Assembly (NCBI RefSeq): GCF_013034685.1
Contig: NZ_WQGO01000005.1
Location: forward strand, 62,001 to 126,000
DNA: 64,000 nucleotides
DNA from: Ruegeria lacuscaerulensis
Lineage (GTDB): Bacteria > Pseudomonadota > Alphaproteobacteria > Rhodobacterales > Rhodobacteraceae
Reading direction: 5' to 3'
How positions within the stretch are numbered: the first letter of the stretch is position 1; each line of letters opens with the position of its first letter. Position numbers and translations under genes: made by a program. Positions 8,659 to 17,687 of the stretch are shown here, piece after piece. The notes under the pieces are model-generated. The model ran no database searches. It had not been told where the DNA came from and saw nothing but the letters and a program-made list of their open reading frames with translations.

Positions 8659-10185
8659 ATGGACCGGACGAGTATTATCAAGGTCATCGCCCTGATGGTG
8701 ACAGGGTTTGGCATCGGGATCGACTTTACCGGCGCCTTGATACTGGTCCCCGCGATCGAAAACAGCTTTGACGCGGACATCACCTCGACCCAATGGGTAT
8801 TAAACATCTACGCCCTGTTCTTTGCCATGACCATGGTGGCCGGAGGCCGGATGGGGGACATGTTCGGCCACCGCAAAATGATGCTGATCGGGCTGTCGAT
8901 CTTTCTGTTTTCTTCGGTCATGTGTTTTCTGTCCCCCTGCCTCGATTTCCTGATCCTCTCGCGCGCCTTGCAAGGTATCGGCGCAGGTTGTGTTTGGCCT
9001 TGCGCGCTGGCCTTTGGCGCCACCAAGATCGCCAAGCCTGAACAGCGGGCCTTGGTCATGGGAATGATCTTGGCGGGTGTCACCAGTGGCAATGTGTTTG
9101 GTCCCTTGATCAGCGGCGCAGCGGTCAGTTTCGGTGATTGGAGGCTGTTCTTCCTGGCCAATGTCATATTCTCGACCATCTCGATGATTACGGCACTGAT
9201 CCTGATGGAGCGTGAAAAACAGCACAAACAGGGTGAGCATCTGGACATCGCCGGAATGGTTCTGTTGTCCTTGGCGGTCCTGCTGCTGCTTTACGGACTG
9301 GATGTGGGCGCGGATTGGGGTTGGGCCTCGCCGCCACTGCTGATGGTGTTCTTCGTCAGCGCCGTGCTGTTCCTGTCTTTCCCCATAATCGAAAAGCGTG
9401 TGAAAGAGCCGCTGCTGCTGCCCCAAATGATGCAGAACCGAGAGTTTCTGATCACGCTGGGTCTGAACATGTTCAACGTCTCAGCCGCCTTTGTCGGGCT
9501 GCTGTATTTCCCGCAATATATGCAGAAGGTTCTGGGCTGGTCGGTCTTTCATTCAGCGCTTGGGCTGGCCCCGCTGACTTTACTGTTGGCGATCGGGTCG
9601 ATCGTTTCTGGGACGCTTTATAACGACTTCGGGCCGAAGCGGCTGTTGTTCTGGGGCTACCTGATTGCCACCGTAGGGGCGCTCAGCATCGTGGTGATGC
9701 CTGCAGGGCTGGGCTATTTCCAGATCCTGCCCGGCATGGCCATGATCGGGCTGGGCGCTACACTGACAGTGGGGCCATCGGGTACGGCTGCGGTCAGTGC
9801 GGTCAAACCCGAACGCGCCGGGCTTGTTGGCGGATTAAGCTTCATGACCCATCTCGTCTATGGTGCCATCTCAGTCGCGTTCGCCACCGCGATCATGTAT
9901 GCCACCAGCCTCTCCAGCCTTGGCAAACAGCTTGCGGTGGATGGCATCAAAATGTCCGAAGCGGATCAAAGGGCCATCAACGGCGGCACGCTGACCACCG
10001 ATTCCGCCAAAGCCGTGATGGCAAAACTGACCCCGGCAGAGACCGAACAGGTGAAAACCGCCATCGCATCGGCGTTCGACAGTGGCATGAACATGGCCTT
10101 TGTCTTCGCCGCAATCTCGGTCTCGGTCGGTATGATCCTTGCGACGATGCTGGATGAAGAGAAGCTGCGGAAGGTCGAAAGCTAA
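8659..10185 (+). CDS. MFS drug:proton antiporter, DHA2 (14-TMS) type
   Basis: A 508-residue inner-membrane transporter. The MFS motif A appears as GGRMGDMFGHRKMM in the loop after TM2, and motif B/C-like stretches as LSRALQGIGAG and GVTSGNVFGPLISG. Hydrophobic segments number about 14, as in the EmrB/QacA (DHA2) group that exports drugs or metabolites against protons. The ATG at 8659 sits behind GGTGGAG; an upstream GTG at 8620 lacks a ribosome site and would add a hydrophilic stretch. A loop near residues 420-465 (MSEADQRAINGGTL) lies before the last helix, as in this group. The gene converges on ctpA across a shared terminator. Substrate unknown. Confidence 0.88.
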   Translation: MDRTSIIKVIALMVTGFGIGIDFTGALILVPAIENSFDADITSTQWVLNIYALFFAMTMVAGGRMGDMFGHRKMMLIGLSIFLFSSVMCFLSPCLDFLILSRALQGIGAGCVWPCALAFGATKIAKPEQRALVMGMILAGVTSGNVFGPLISGAAVSFGDWRLFFLANVIFSTISMITALILMEREKQHKQGEHLDIAGMVLLSLAVLLLLYGLDVGADWGWASPPLLMVFFVSAVLFLSFPIIEKRVKEPLLLPQMMQNREFLITLGLNMFNVSAAFVGLLYFPQYMQKVLGWSVFHSALGLAPLTLLLAIGSIVSGTLYNDFGPKRLLFWGYLIATVGALSIVVMPAGLGYFQILPGMAMIGLGATLTVGPSGTAAVSAVKPERAGLVGGLSFMTHLVYGAISVAFATAIMYATSLSSLGKQLAVDGIKMSEADQRAINGGTLTTDSAKAVMAKLTPAETEQVKTAIASAFDSGMNMAFVFAAISVSVGMILATMLDEEKLRKVES

Positions 10186-10196
10186 GTTCATAAGAA

Positions 10197-10220
10197 AAGG
10201 GCCGCCCTGGAGCGGCCCTT
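10197..10220. terminator. Bidirectional terminator between MFS gene and ctpA
   Basis: AAGGGCCGC-cctgga-GCGGCCCTT forms a nine-pair stem with a six-base loop. It lies 11 bases after the MFS stop and just past the ctpA stop, so it can end transcription from both converging genes. Confidence 0.8.
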
Positions 10221-10224
10221 CGAT

Positions 10225-11565
10225 TTACTGGGACGGGCCGTTGGGCCGGAAGGCCGACAGACCTTTGAGGATGTCGATGGCATAGGCCAATTGGTAATCC
10301 TCTTCCCGCAATTCGGCGGTTTCTTCAGCCTTGGCGCGGTCTTCCTCGATCTGACGGATCTCATCCTCGCTGAGGCTGTCATTGTTCAGGCTGCCACGCA
10401 GATCGGCCTCGGACCGGGTGCGGGGGTTGGTTTCCTCTTCCTCGGTATCCGCTGTACGACGCGGTTGTTCAACAATAATGTCCGGGCTGACCCCAAGCGC
10501 CTGGATCGAGCGTCCCGACGGCGTGTAATAGCGTGACGTCGTCAGACGCATCGCACCATCCCCGCGCAGCGGCATGACCGTCTGGACCGAGCCTTTGCCA
10601 AAGCTCTTTGTGCCCACGACAATCGCCCGGCGATGGTCTTGCAGCGCACCCGCCACGATTTCCGAGGCCGACGCTGAACCGCCATTGATCAGCACCACGA
10701 TCGGCTTGCCTTCGGCCAGATCACCGGCGGTGGCGTTGAACCGCTCACCCTCGCCCGGATCGCGGCCACGGGTTGAAACGATTTCGCCCTCGTTCAGGAA
10801 TGCGTCTGAAACCTTGATCGCCTGCGTCAGCAGACCACCGGGGTTGTTGCGCAGGTCCAGAACAACGCCGTTGACTTTGTCGATGCCGCCGATCTCTTCG
10901 ATCTGCTCGTTCAGGCCCTCTTGCAGGTTGGGGAAGGTTTGGTCGTTGAACGTCGTCACACGCAGAACGACACTGGTACCTTCGGTCCGGGCGCGCACGG
11001 CAGTCAGCTTGATCGTGTCGCGGACAATGGTGATGTCAAAAGGCTCCTGCTCGCCCTCACGAACTACGGTGATCACGATTTCCGAGCCCACCGGCCCGCG
11101 CATCAGATCGACCGCCTTGTCCAGCGTCAGGCCCAGAATGCTTTCGCCATCCACATGGGTGATGAAATCGCCCGCTTCGATCCCGGCCTCATCCGCCGGA
11201 GTGTCGTCGATGGGTGAGACCACTTTGACATAGCCTTCTTCCTGCGTAACCTCGATCCCCAGCCCGCCAAACTCACCACGCGTCTGCACGCGCATCTGTT
11301 CCGCATCGCTGGGCGACAGGTAACTGGAATGGGGATCAAGCGAGGTCAGCATTCCGTCAATCGCGGCTTCGATCAGATCTTCGGGCTCAACCTCTTCGAC
11401 ATATTGCGAACGGATACGCTCGAAAATGTCCCCAAACAGGTCGAGCTGCTGATAGACGCTCGCCTTGTTCTCGGCCTCTTGCGCCAGCAAGGGGCCTGCA
11501 ATCTGAGTGGTTGCGATAATGCCTGCCACGGTTCCGGCCAAACCGGCCATCACAAATTTCTTCAT
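10225..11565 (-). CDS. ctpA: Carboxy-terminal processing protease (S41 family)
   Basis: A 446-residue periplasmic serine protease that trims C-termini of envelope proteins. The N-terminus MKKFVMAGLAGTVAGIIATT is a signal or anchor segment. A PDZ domain covers about residues 95-175 (FGGLGIEV...GDFITHVDGESI), and the S41 core follows. Catalytic Ser299 lies in GGSASASEIVAGALQD and Lys324 in SFGKGSVQT, with the usual 25-residue spacing. The C-terminal ~75 residues are acidic and of low complexity. It follows envC by six bases in a gpmI-envC-ctpA operon, an arrangement shared by many Alphaproteobacteria and consistent with a link to peptidoglycan hydrolase control. Confidence 0.95.
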   Translation of the reverse strand: MKKFVMAGLAGTVAGIIATTQIAGPLLAQEAENKASVYQQLDLFGDIFERIRSQYVEEVEPEDLIEAAIDGMLTSLDPHSSYLSPSDAEQMRVQTRGEFGGLGIEVTQEEGYVKVVSPIDDTPADEAGIEAGDFITHVDGESILGLTLDKAVDLMRGPVGSEIVITVVREGEQEPFDITIVRDTIKLTAVRARTEGTSVVLRVTTFNDQTFPNLQEGLNEQIEEIGGIDKVNGVVLDLRNNPGGLLTQAIKVSDAFLNEGEIVSTRGRDPGEGERFNATAGDLAEGKPIVVLINGGSASASEIVAGALQDHRRAIVVGTKSFGKGSVQTVMPLRGDGAMRLTTSRYYTPSGRSIQALGVSPDIIVEQPRRTADTEEEETNPRTRSEADLRGSLNNDSLSEDEIRQIEEDRAKAEETAELREEDYQLAYAIDILKGLSAFRPNGPSQ

Positions 11566-11571
11566 ACTCGG

Positions 11572-12702
11572 TTATCCATCCTTGTCGGTCCGAAACCACG
11601 ATTCCGGGTCCACGGGGCTGTTTTCTTGTCTTACCTCTATATAGAGCGTTTCTGAGCGGCCAGTTCCAGTGCCATCACTGCTTGTTGACAAAATAGCGCC
11701 GATTTCCGGCGTTTCACCTGGCATCAACCCAACTGGTGAGCCTTGCGGGATCACCTGACCCGTCTCTCCATACACCTCTTGCAAGCCGGAAAAGACGAAC
11801 AAAAGACCCGGTTGCGGCTCCAATATCACCAGATTGCCCAAATCCAGCAGCGGCCCGCGATAGCGGATCGTCGCGGCCGTGGGCGATGTAACAATCGCGC
11901 GGGGCCGGGTGCCCATCACAATGCCGGGGCGGGTCACGCCTGCGGCATCGGTCTCGCCCGCGCGATGCAGGATGATCCCCTGCGTCGGCAGGTCGATCTG
12001 ACCCTTGCGGTCGGATACATCGGCATTGGCGGCGGCAATCTCACCCTCGGAAATCTCGGACAGACCGCTTGCGAAGCCTTCCAAAGTCTCGGTCGAGGAA
12101 ATCAAGATGGCGGTACGAATAGGGTCTTCGACAAAGCGGCGCGGCAGGTCTGTACGGTCGGCAATCGCGGCGCTTAGTTGGGTTCGGGCGGTTTGCACAC
12201 CCACCAGACCTTCGGTCAGGGTTTCGGTCGCACTTTGCTGCAATTGGCGCAGTGTCTGAACCTCTCGCAGGTCACTGGCCAGCGCCTGAGCGCGGGCGTT
12301 CAGGCCCGGCGTGACCTCGGACAACATCATGCCCGCCCTCGCGGACCCCAACGGGCCCGACGGGTGCAGCATCAAAACCGGCGGCGCTGTGGTCTCGATC
12401 GTTTGCAACACACCCAACAGCTGCGCCACATCCTTTTCCCGTGCGTGCAATTCGGCGGTCAGCTGCGCCTCGCGCGTAGCGGCCTTGCGCAAGCCTTCGC
12501 GCATCGCCGTCAACCCGGCCTCATAAGCCTGCACCGTGGTGGTCAACGCCCGCACCCGATCCCGCGCGCTGTCGGCTTCGGTCAGCGCGATCGAGGCCGC
12601 CTCGAGCTGGCGCGCCGCGTTCAGCGCCGCAGTGGACGGGTCCGTCTGCGCGTAAAGCGGGGCTGCCAGAAGGGCTGCGAGCAGAACAGGAAGCGCCCTC
12701 AT
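11572..12702 (-). CDS. envC: EnvC-like murein hydrolase activator (coiled coil plus degenerate LytM)
   Basis: A 376-residue exported protein: signal peptide MRALPVLLAALLAAPLYA, a long coiled-coil region to about residue 230, then a LytM/M23-type C-terminal domain (GIVMGTRPRAIVTSP, LGNLVILEPQPGLLFVFSGL, GLMPGETPEIG). The catalytic His and Asp of active M23 peptidases are not visible at the expected places; for example the strand usually carrying the H-x-H pair reads LLFVFSGL. This matches EnvC, which activates amidases rather than cutting peptidoglycan itself. It overlaps gpmI by four bases and precedes ctpA by six, so all three are co-translated. Confidence 0.85.
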   Translation of the reverse strand: MRALPVLLAALLAAPLYAQTDPSTAALNAARQLEAASIALTEADSARDRVRALTTTVQAYEAGLTAMREGLRKAATREAQLTAELHAREKDVAQLLGVLQTIETTAPPVLMLHPSGPLGSARAGMMLSEVTPGLNARAQALASDLREVQTLRQLQQSATETLTEGLVGVQTARTQLSAAIADRTDLPRRFVEDPIRTAILISSTETLEGFASGLSEISEGEIAAANADVSDRKGQIDLPTQGIILHRAGETDAAGVTRPGIVMGTRPRAIVTSPTAATIRYRGPLLDLGNLVILEPQPGLLFVFSGLQEVYGETGQVIPQGSPVGLMPGETPEIGAILSTSSDGTGTGRSETLYIEVRQENSPVDPESWFRTDKDG

Positions 12703-14216
12703 GACAGCAAGCTGCGCCCGGTCATTTCCTGAGGCTGCTCCAGTCCCATCAGGTCCAACAGTGTCGGTGCCAGATCCGACAGCCGCCCCTCGCGCAGCGT
12801 AGCGCCCTCGGGTCCGCCGACCAAAGCCACGGGCACCGGGTTCAGCGTATGCGCTGTATGCGGCCCACCGGTTTCAGGGTCGACCATCACCTCGCAGTTG
12901 CCGTGATCCGCCGTCACGATCATCGCGCCCCCTGCTTTGGTCAGCGCCGCAACAACTTGCGCCAAGCCCTGATCCACCGCCTCGCACGCCTTGATAGCTG
13001 CATGAAGATCACCGGTATGGCCGACCATATCGGGGTTGGCATAGTTGGTGACGATCAGGTCATAGCCCTCTTCAATCGCCTCAACGAATTTGGCCGTCAC
13101 CTCGGCCGACGACATCTCGGGCTGCAAATCATAGGTCGCCACTTTTGGCGATTTGGGCATATAGCGGTCTTCGCCCGCCTCGGGGGTTTCCTTGCCACCG
13201 TTGAGGAAGAAGGTGACATGGGGGTATTTCTCGGTCTCGGCCAAACGGAACTGACGCAGACCTTGTTTGGCCACCCATTCACCGAGGGTGTTCACGATGT
13301 CTCGCTTGGGGAATACAGTGGTCATATAGGCGTTGTGGCCGTCTGAGTATTCCACCATTCCCAGCAAAGCCGACAGATGCGGACGCGGCCCGGTGTCGAA
13401 ATCGGCAAAACCCGGCTCGCCAATCGCGCGCAGGATTTCGCGGGCGCGGTCGGCGCGGAAGTTCAGGCAGAAGAAGCCGTCGCCGTCCTTGATGCCCTCA
13501 AATCCGCTCAGCACCGTGGGCAGAATGAACTCATCGGTTTCGGATTGGTCATAGGCGTGTTCAACGGCTGCACGCGCAGAAGCCGCCGCACGGCCCTTAG
13601 CTTTGATCATGGCGTCATAGGCCTGACTGACCCTTTCCCATCGATTGTCGCGGTCCATGGCATAGTAGCGCCCGCTAACAGTGACGATCTGCGCGCCGTC
13701 AGGTAGTCGCTCTTCCAGTTCAGCAACAAAGGGCGCGGCTGATTTCGGGGCCACGTCCCGCCCATCCGTCACCGCGTGCAACGCCACCGATACACCCGCA
13801 TCCGTGATCGCCTTGGCCGACGCCACGATGTGGTTCAGGTGACCATGCACGCCGCCATCCGAGACCAGACCCATCAGATGCGCCGTGCCGCCCGCCGCCT
13901 TCACCTTGGCGATGAAGGCCTGCAACGCCTGATTTTCGAAAAATGACTCATCCTCAATTGCCAGATCAATCTGCCCCAGATCCATCGCCACCACGCGGCC
14001 TGCGCCAATATTGGTATGGCCAACCTCAGAATTGCCCATCTGGCCGCTAGGAAGACCCACGTCAGGCCCGTGTGTGATCAGCTGGGCGTGCGGCCCCTGC
14101 GCCATGATCGCGTCAAATGTCGGGGTCTGCGCCAGATAGGGGGCGTTGGCCTTGGTCTCCGCGGACAGACCCCAACCATCAAGAATGCACAGGACGACAG
14201 GTTTGGGGGCGGTCAT
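12699..14216 (-). CDS. gpmI: 2,3-bisphosphoglycerate-independent phosphoglycerate mutase
   Basis: A 505-residue Mn-dependent glycolytic enzyme that interconverts 3- and 2-phosphoglycerate in the cytoplasm. The alkaline-phosphatase-fold metal site begins with Asp13 in CILDGWG. The phospho-acceptor Ser63 is in GQMGNSEVGHTNIGAGR. VSDGGVHGHLNH, TDGRDVAPKSA and the late TADHGNCE motif are all typical. Length is standard. It is the first gene of the gpmI-envC-ctpA set; the tie to envelope genes is a positional habit of Alphaproteobacteria rather than evidence of a shared reaction. Confidence 0.97.
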   Translation of the reverse strand: MTAPKPVVLCILDGWGLSAETKANAPYLAQTPTFDAIMAQGPHAQLITHGPDVGLPSGQMGNSEVGHTNIGAGRVVAMDLGQIDLAIEDESFFENQALQAFIAKVKAAGGTAHLMGLVSDGGVHGHLNHIVASAKAITDAGVSVALHAVTDGRDVAPKSAAPFVAELEERLPDGAQIVTVSGRYYAMDRDNRWERVSQAYDAMIKAKGRAAASARAAVEHAYDQSETDEFILPTVLSGFEGIKDGDGFFCLNFRADRAREILRAIGEPGFADFDTGPRPHLSALLGMVEYSDGHNAYMTTVFPKRDIVNTLGEWVAKQGLRQFRLAETEKYPHVTFFLNGGKETPEAGEDRYMPKSPKVATYDLQPEMSSAEVTAKFVEAIEEGYDLIVTNYANPDMVGHTGDLHAAIKACEAVDQGLAQVVAALTKAGGAMIVTADHGNCEVMVDPETGGPHTAHTLNPVPVALVGGPEGATLREGRLSDLAPTLLDLMGLEQPQEMTGRSLLS

Positions 14217-14305
14217 TCGGACTCTCCGGGATTGCTGCTCTTGCCTGACCTTTTACCCCTTGGCCGACGCCGGGTGAACCGCCTTTTGGCGCAGACGCGG
14301 TGAAT

Positions 14306-15979
14306 TTAATCCTTGCCGACAATATCCCGATACGGGCGCGCTTTGCGGCCCCGGTATTTCACCGTCAACTCCAACGGCATGTCGTTTTCATCATAGATGC
14401 CAACAACAACCCCCCGGCCCCGGCTTTTGGTCCGCATCTCGATCAGTTGCGCCTCGGACCGCGTGGTGCGCTGAGATTGCCTGCGGGTCCACGTAAACAG
14501 ATGCTCATACATCTGCGCGATGATGTCGGCGTGGTCGGCGCTATCGCCAAGATCGGTCAATTCCTGTGGATCGTTTTCCAGATCAAACAACAAAGGACGA
14601 TGGCCACCCTCGCAATGGATCAGCTTCCACTTCTTGTCGGCGACCATGAACATCACCGCATCGCGGACCGAGGCATTAAGTTTCTCCGCTAGCGGCGAGG
14701 CCGAATAATCATATTCGCAAATCACCACATCCCGCGGAGTTTCCGCCTGTGTCCCATGCAGGATCGGCAACAGGGAATGCCCTTCGAGGATATGCGAGGC
14801 ATCTGCGCCACCGGCCACATTCAGAAAGGTCGGGGCAAGATCGATGGCTTCCACCAACGCATCACAGGCCGTGCCGCGCGTGGCGTCAGCGGCGGACGAT
14901 GGATCATAGATGATCAGCGGCACTTTGGTCGAAGCGTCGTGGAAGAATGTTTTCTCCCCCATCCAGTGATCGCCCAGAAAATCGCCGTGATCCGAAGTCA
15001 GCAGGATCATCGTGTCCTCCATCCGGCCGGTTTTTTCCATCCAGTCGAACAGGCGGCCCATCTGGTCATCCGCCTGTTTGATCAAACCCATATAGGCGGG
15101 GATCACCGCCTCGCGCACATCCTGCCGCGAGAATGTCTGGCCAATCTTTGTGTCCATGAAGGCGCGCAGTACGGGGTGCGCGTTGTCACGCTCGGCCTTC
15201 GACCGGTTGACCGGCAGCACGTCATCGGGGCCGTACATCGAGGCATAGGGCTCGGGCACGATGTAAGGCCAATGGGGCTTGATGAAGCTCAGATGGCAAC
15301 ACCAGGGGCCGTCATGAGTATCCATGAACTCGATCCCGCGCCCGGTCAGGTATGGGGTTTCGCTGTCTTCCTCGGCGATATTTGCGGGCTCGGTCGAATG
15401 CTTCAGGAACCAGCCGGACAAAACGTTGCCATCTGCATCAAGACCAGAATTGGCAAAATCGTGCCACGGGTTGTCACTCTCATACCCTTTGGCCGCGAGG
15501 TACTTGTTGTACTCTTTCGCGCCGTCCGGATCATAATAGCCATCCGGTCCCTCGGGCAGCATCCCGTCATCGCGTTCGAACACGTCAAAACCGCATTCGG
15601 CCACACGGGCCCCAATCAGGCTGTCAGGCTCCAGACCCAGTCGGGCCATCCCCTCGGCATCCGCGCGCATATGAGTTTTGCCGACCAGCCAGCACTCCAT
15701 TCCGGCACTGCGCAGGTGATCGCCCATCGTCATCTCGCCGACCTTCAGTGGGATGCCGTTCCACGAGGCGCCGTGCGAATGCACATAGCGTCCGGTATAG
15801 GTCGACATGCGAGAGCTGCCGCAAATGGGTGATTGGATATAAGCCCTGTCAAATCGCACACCCCGCGCCGCCAAGCGGTCAATATTCGGCGTGTGAAGAT
15901 GCGGATGGCCGTAGCAGCTCAGGTAATCCCAGCGCAGCTGGTCGAACATGATGAACAGGATGTTTTTGGCTTTTGCCAC
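14306..15979 (-). CDS. Sulfatase-fold hydrolase, phosphonate monoester hydrolase type
   Basis: A 557-residue alkaline-phosphatase-superfamily enzyme without a signal peptide, starting with GTG behind AAAGGGG. The metal site opens with Asp13 in FMFDQLRWDYLSCYG. The formylglycine motif is C53-G-S-S-R57 in SPICGSSRMSTYTGRY, so maturation would need a formylglycine-generating activity. LTSDHGDFLGDH carries later metal ligands. The DQLRWDYLSCYG opening and the CGSSRM version resemble phosphonate monoester hydrolases/phosphodiesterases of Rhizobium and Burkholderia more than classical arylsulfatases. The true substrate (sulfate ester, phosphonate monoester or phosphodiester) cannot be read from sequence. 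It stands alone between gpmI and nqrM. Confidence 0.8.
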   Translation of the reverse strand: MAKAKNILFIMFDQLRWDYLSCYGHPHLHTPNIDRLAARGVRFDRAYIQSPICGSSRMSTYTGRYVHSHGASWNGIPLKVGEMTMGDHLRSAGMECWLVGKTHMRADAEGMARLGLEPDSLIGARVAECGFDVFERDDGMLPEGPDGYYDPDGAKEYNKYLAAKGYESDNPWHDFANSGLDADGNVLSGWFLKHSTEPANIAEEDSETPYLTGRGIEFMDTHDGPWCCHLSFIKPHWPYIVPEPYASMYGPDDVLPVNRSKAERDNAHPVLRAFMDTKIGQTFSRQDVREAVIPAYMGLIKQADDQMGRLFDWMEKTGRMEDTMILLTSDHGDFLGDHWMGEKTFFHDASTKVPLIIYDPSSAADATRGTACDALVEAIDLAPTFLNVAGGADASHILEGHSLLPILHGTQAETPRDVVICEYDYSASPLAEKLNASVRDAVMFMVADKKWKLIHCEGGHRPLLFDLENDPQELTDLGDSADHADIIAQMYEHLFTWTRRQSQRTTRSEAQLIEMRTKSRGRGVVVGIYDENDMPLELTVKYRGRKARPYRDIVGKD

Positions 15980-16044
15980 GGATGCGCCCCTTTGATCGTC
16001 CGGGGCTTAGGCTAACCAATTCGGCGTCAGCGGCGAAGCGGAAT

Positions 16045-16287
16045 TTACACCTGCGCTTCGCGTTCCATCTGTTCCAGCATCTTCTTGGCGCGCTTGCACT
16101 GCAACTGATCACGCAGCGGGCTGTTCGGGTCGACATCTTTCTGACAGACCACGCATTTATCCGCACCCGAGATCGCGTTCAGACCGCCACAGCTGCCCTT
16201 GATGGTCTTGCCCATCAGCATCACGCCCAACGACATGCCCACCATCACAAGAGCCAGCAGTATGAAAGCCAGAATAAAGGTGCTCAT
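16045..16287 (-). CDS. nqrM: Na+-NQR maturation factor NqrM
   Basis: An 80-residue protein with one N-terminal membrane helix (FILAFILLALVMVGMSLGVM) and four cysteines (33, 45, 48 and 64; C-x11-C-x2-C-x15-C), the DUF539/NqrM pattern. NqrM is needed to assemble the NQR complex, probably by delivering iron for the Cys-ligated centre in NqrD/NqrE. It lies 12 bases downstream of apbE, the flavin transferase for the same complex, which supports the assignment. The nqr structural operon is about 4 kb away on the same strand. Confidence 0.92.
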   Translation of the reverse strand: MSTFILAFILLALVMVGMSLGVMLMGKTIKGSCGGLNAISGADKCVVCQKDVDPNSPLRDQLQCKRAKKMLEQMEREAQV

Positions 16288-16299
16288 GATCCGTATCCG

Positions 16300-17328
16300 T
16301 CAGTTGCTGCCCAAGGCGTCTTTGAACGCGCTGCTATGAACCGTGATATAGGCATCTTCGCCCCCTGTCACATCCCGCGAGATGAAATACACGGCAAGTT
16401 TATGCTTTTCGGCCAGTTCCAGCCCTTTTTCCTGCCCCAGCGCCAACATGGCCGTGGCCCAAGCATCGGCCATCATCGCGTTTTCCGCCAGCACCGTGAC
16501 CGAGGTGGTCCGATGCGTGATCGGGCGGCCTGTCACCGGGTCGATAATATGCGAATAGCGCACGCCGTCCTGTTCGAAGAAGTTCTTGTAATCGCCCGAG
16601 GTCGCCATCCCCAGATCGTCAAGCTGAACGATCAACTGAATGGCCTGCACGCCGGTTTCAGGTTTTTCGATCCCGATCCGCCAGGCCTCGTTCTTGTCAT
16701 TCTGACCCATAGTGACCAGATCGCCGCCGATCTCGACCATGTAATTCTCGATCCCGGCGTCGCGCAGCGTTTCGGCCACTGCATCAATGCCATAGCCTTT
16801 GGCGATGGCCGACAAGTTGATGCCTACACCCGCTTCTGATTTGGCCAACGTCCCGGCCTCGCGGTCCAGCGTCAACAGGCGGGACTGACCGACGCTGTCC
16901 AGCGCGGCCTGAATTTCGGCATCCGATGGCACAGGATCTTCGGGTTTGCGCGGGCCAAAGCCCCACAGCTCAATCAGCGGGCCAAGGGTGACGTCAAACG
17001 TGCCGCCCGTTTTCTCGTGCACGTCATTTGCCGCATCAATCACCAACGCAAATTCGTCAGATACTGCCACGGCATCGGTGCTGTCCGACGCAGAAAAGGT
17101 GGACACCTCGGAATTCGGATCCCAGTTGGACATCTTGGCGTTGACCTCGGCCAGCGTCTGATCGACTGCACCTGCCAGCGCCTCTTCGTCAAGGTCCACG
17201 CCGATGGCGGTGATGTTGAAGGTCGTCCCCATGGTTTCGCCAGACAGGCGCACGACCTCTGGTTCTTTGTCGAACAAACAGCCAGACACCAGCGCGGCAA
17301 CAGCCAAAACGGGGACAAGACGCATCAC
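16300..17328 (-). CDS. apbE: FAD:protein FMN transferase (ApbE), lipoprotein
   Basis: A 342-residue periplasmic lipoprotein: the signal MMRLVPVLAVAALVSGC places the lipobox Cys at residue 17. ApbE attaches FMN to threonines of NqrB and NqrC by a phosphoester bond. The family motifs are visible as GETMGTTFNITA, the GIDAVAETL helix after INLSAIAKGYG, MVEIGGDLVTMG, and SHIIDPVTGRPI followed by TTSVTVLAENAMMADAWATAM, which holds the metal site. It is paired with nqrM directly downstream. The structural targets are encoded at 20.6-26.5 kb. Confidence 0.95.
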   Translation of the reverse strand: MMRLVPVLAVAALVSGCLFDKEPEVVRLSGETMGTTFNITAIGVDLDEEALAGAVDQTLAEVNAKMSNWDPNSEVSTFSASDSTDAVAVSDEFALVIDAANDVHEKTGGTFDVTLGPLIELWGFGPRKPEDPVPSDAEIQAALDSVGQSRLLTLDREAGTLAKSEAGVGINLSAIAKGYGIDAVAETLRDAGIENYMVEIGGDLVTMGQNDKNEAWRIGIEKPETGVQAIQLIVQLDDLGMATSGDYKNFFEQDGVRYSHIIDPVTGRPITHRTTSVTVLAENAMMADAWATAMLALGQEKGLELAEKHKLAVYFISRDVTGGEDAYITVHSSAFKDALGSN

Positions 17329-17391
17329 AGCACCCTCTTAGGAAAACGTGCCCGGCATATGCCAGCGCCCCGGATCAGAGTCAAACCTGCG

Positions 17392-17577
17392 TCAGAGTTT
17401 CAGCGGCATGAAGCCCAAAACCAGCAGACCAATTCCGGCAGGCACCCCAAACAGCCACGCCTTTTTCTGCCACCCCGGCGCTTGTTGTTTCCATGCCATG
17501 CGAAAATTGTGCCCGCATACAACCACGGCGAAAAAGATCAGCGCTGCAACAGGCGGGGTCAGAGAAAGGTCGGACAA
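17392..17577 (-). CDS. Small two-helix membrane protein
   Basis: A 61-residue protein with two hydrophobic segments (PPVAALIFFAVVVCGHNF and AWLFGVPAGIGLLVLGF) joined by a short basic loop with WKQQ. The start is a TTG at 17577, with a weak AAGGA upstream; no in-frame ATG is available. Composition and codon use look like the neighbours, and it lies 63 bases upstream of apbE on the same strand, so it may be the first gene of the apbE-nqrM transcript. Function unknown. Being short with a TTG start, it is less certain than its neighbours. Confidence 0.5.
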   Translation of the reverse strand: MSDLSLTPPVAALIFFAVVVCGHNFRMAWKQQAPGWQKKAWLFGVPAGIGLLVLGFMPLKL

Positions 17578-17687
17578 AAGTTCGGATATCCTTGGTTTTC
17601 GGCAGTTTTCCCCGGAACGGGCAATTGCACCCTATACAGGTCGTTTGGCTGCGCTAAGGTAAATAACAAAGCAGAAGGAGATTGCCC

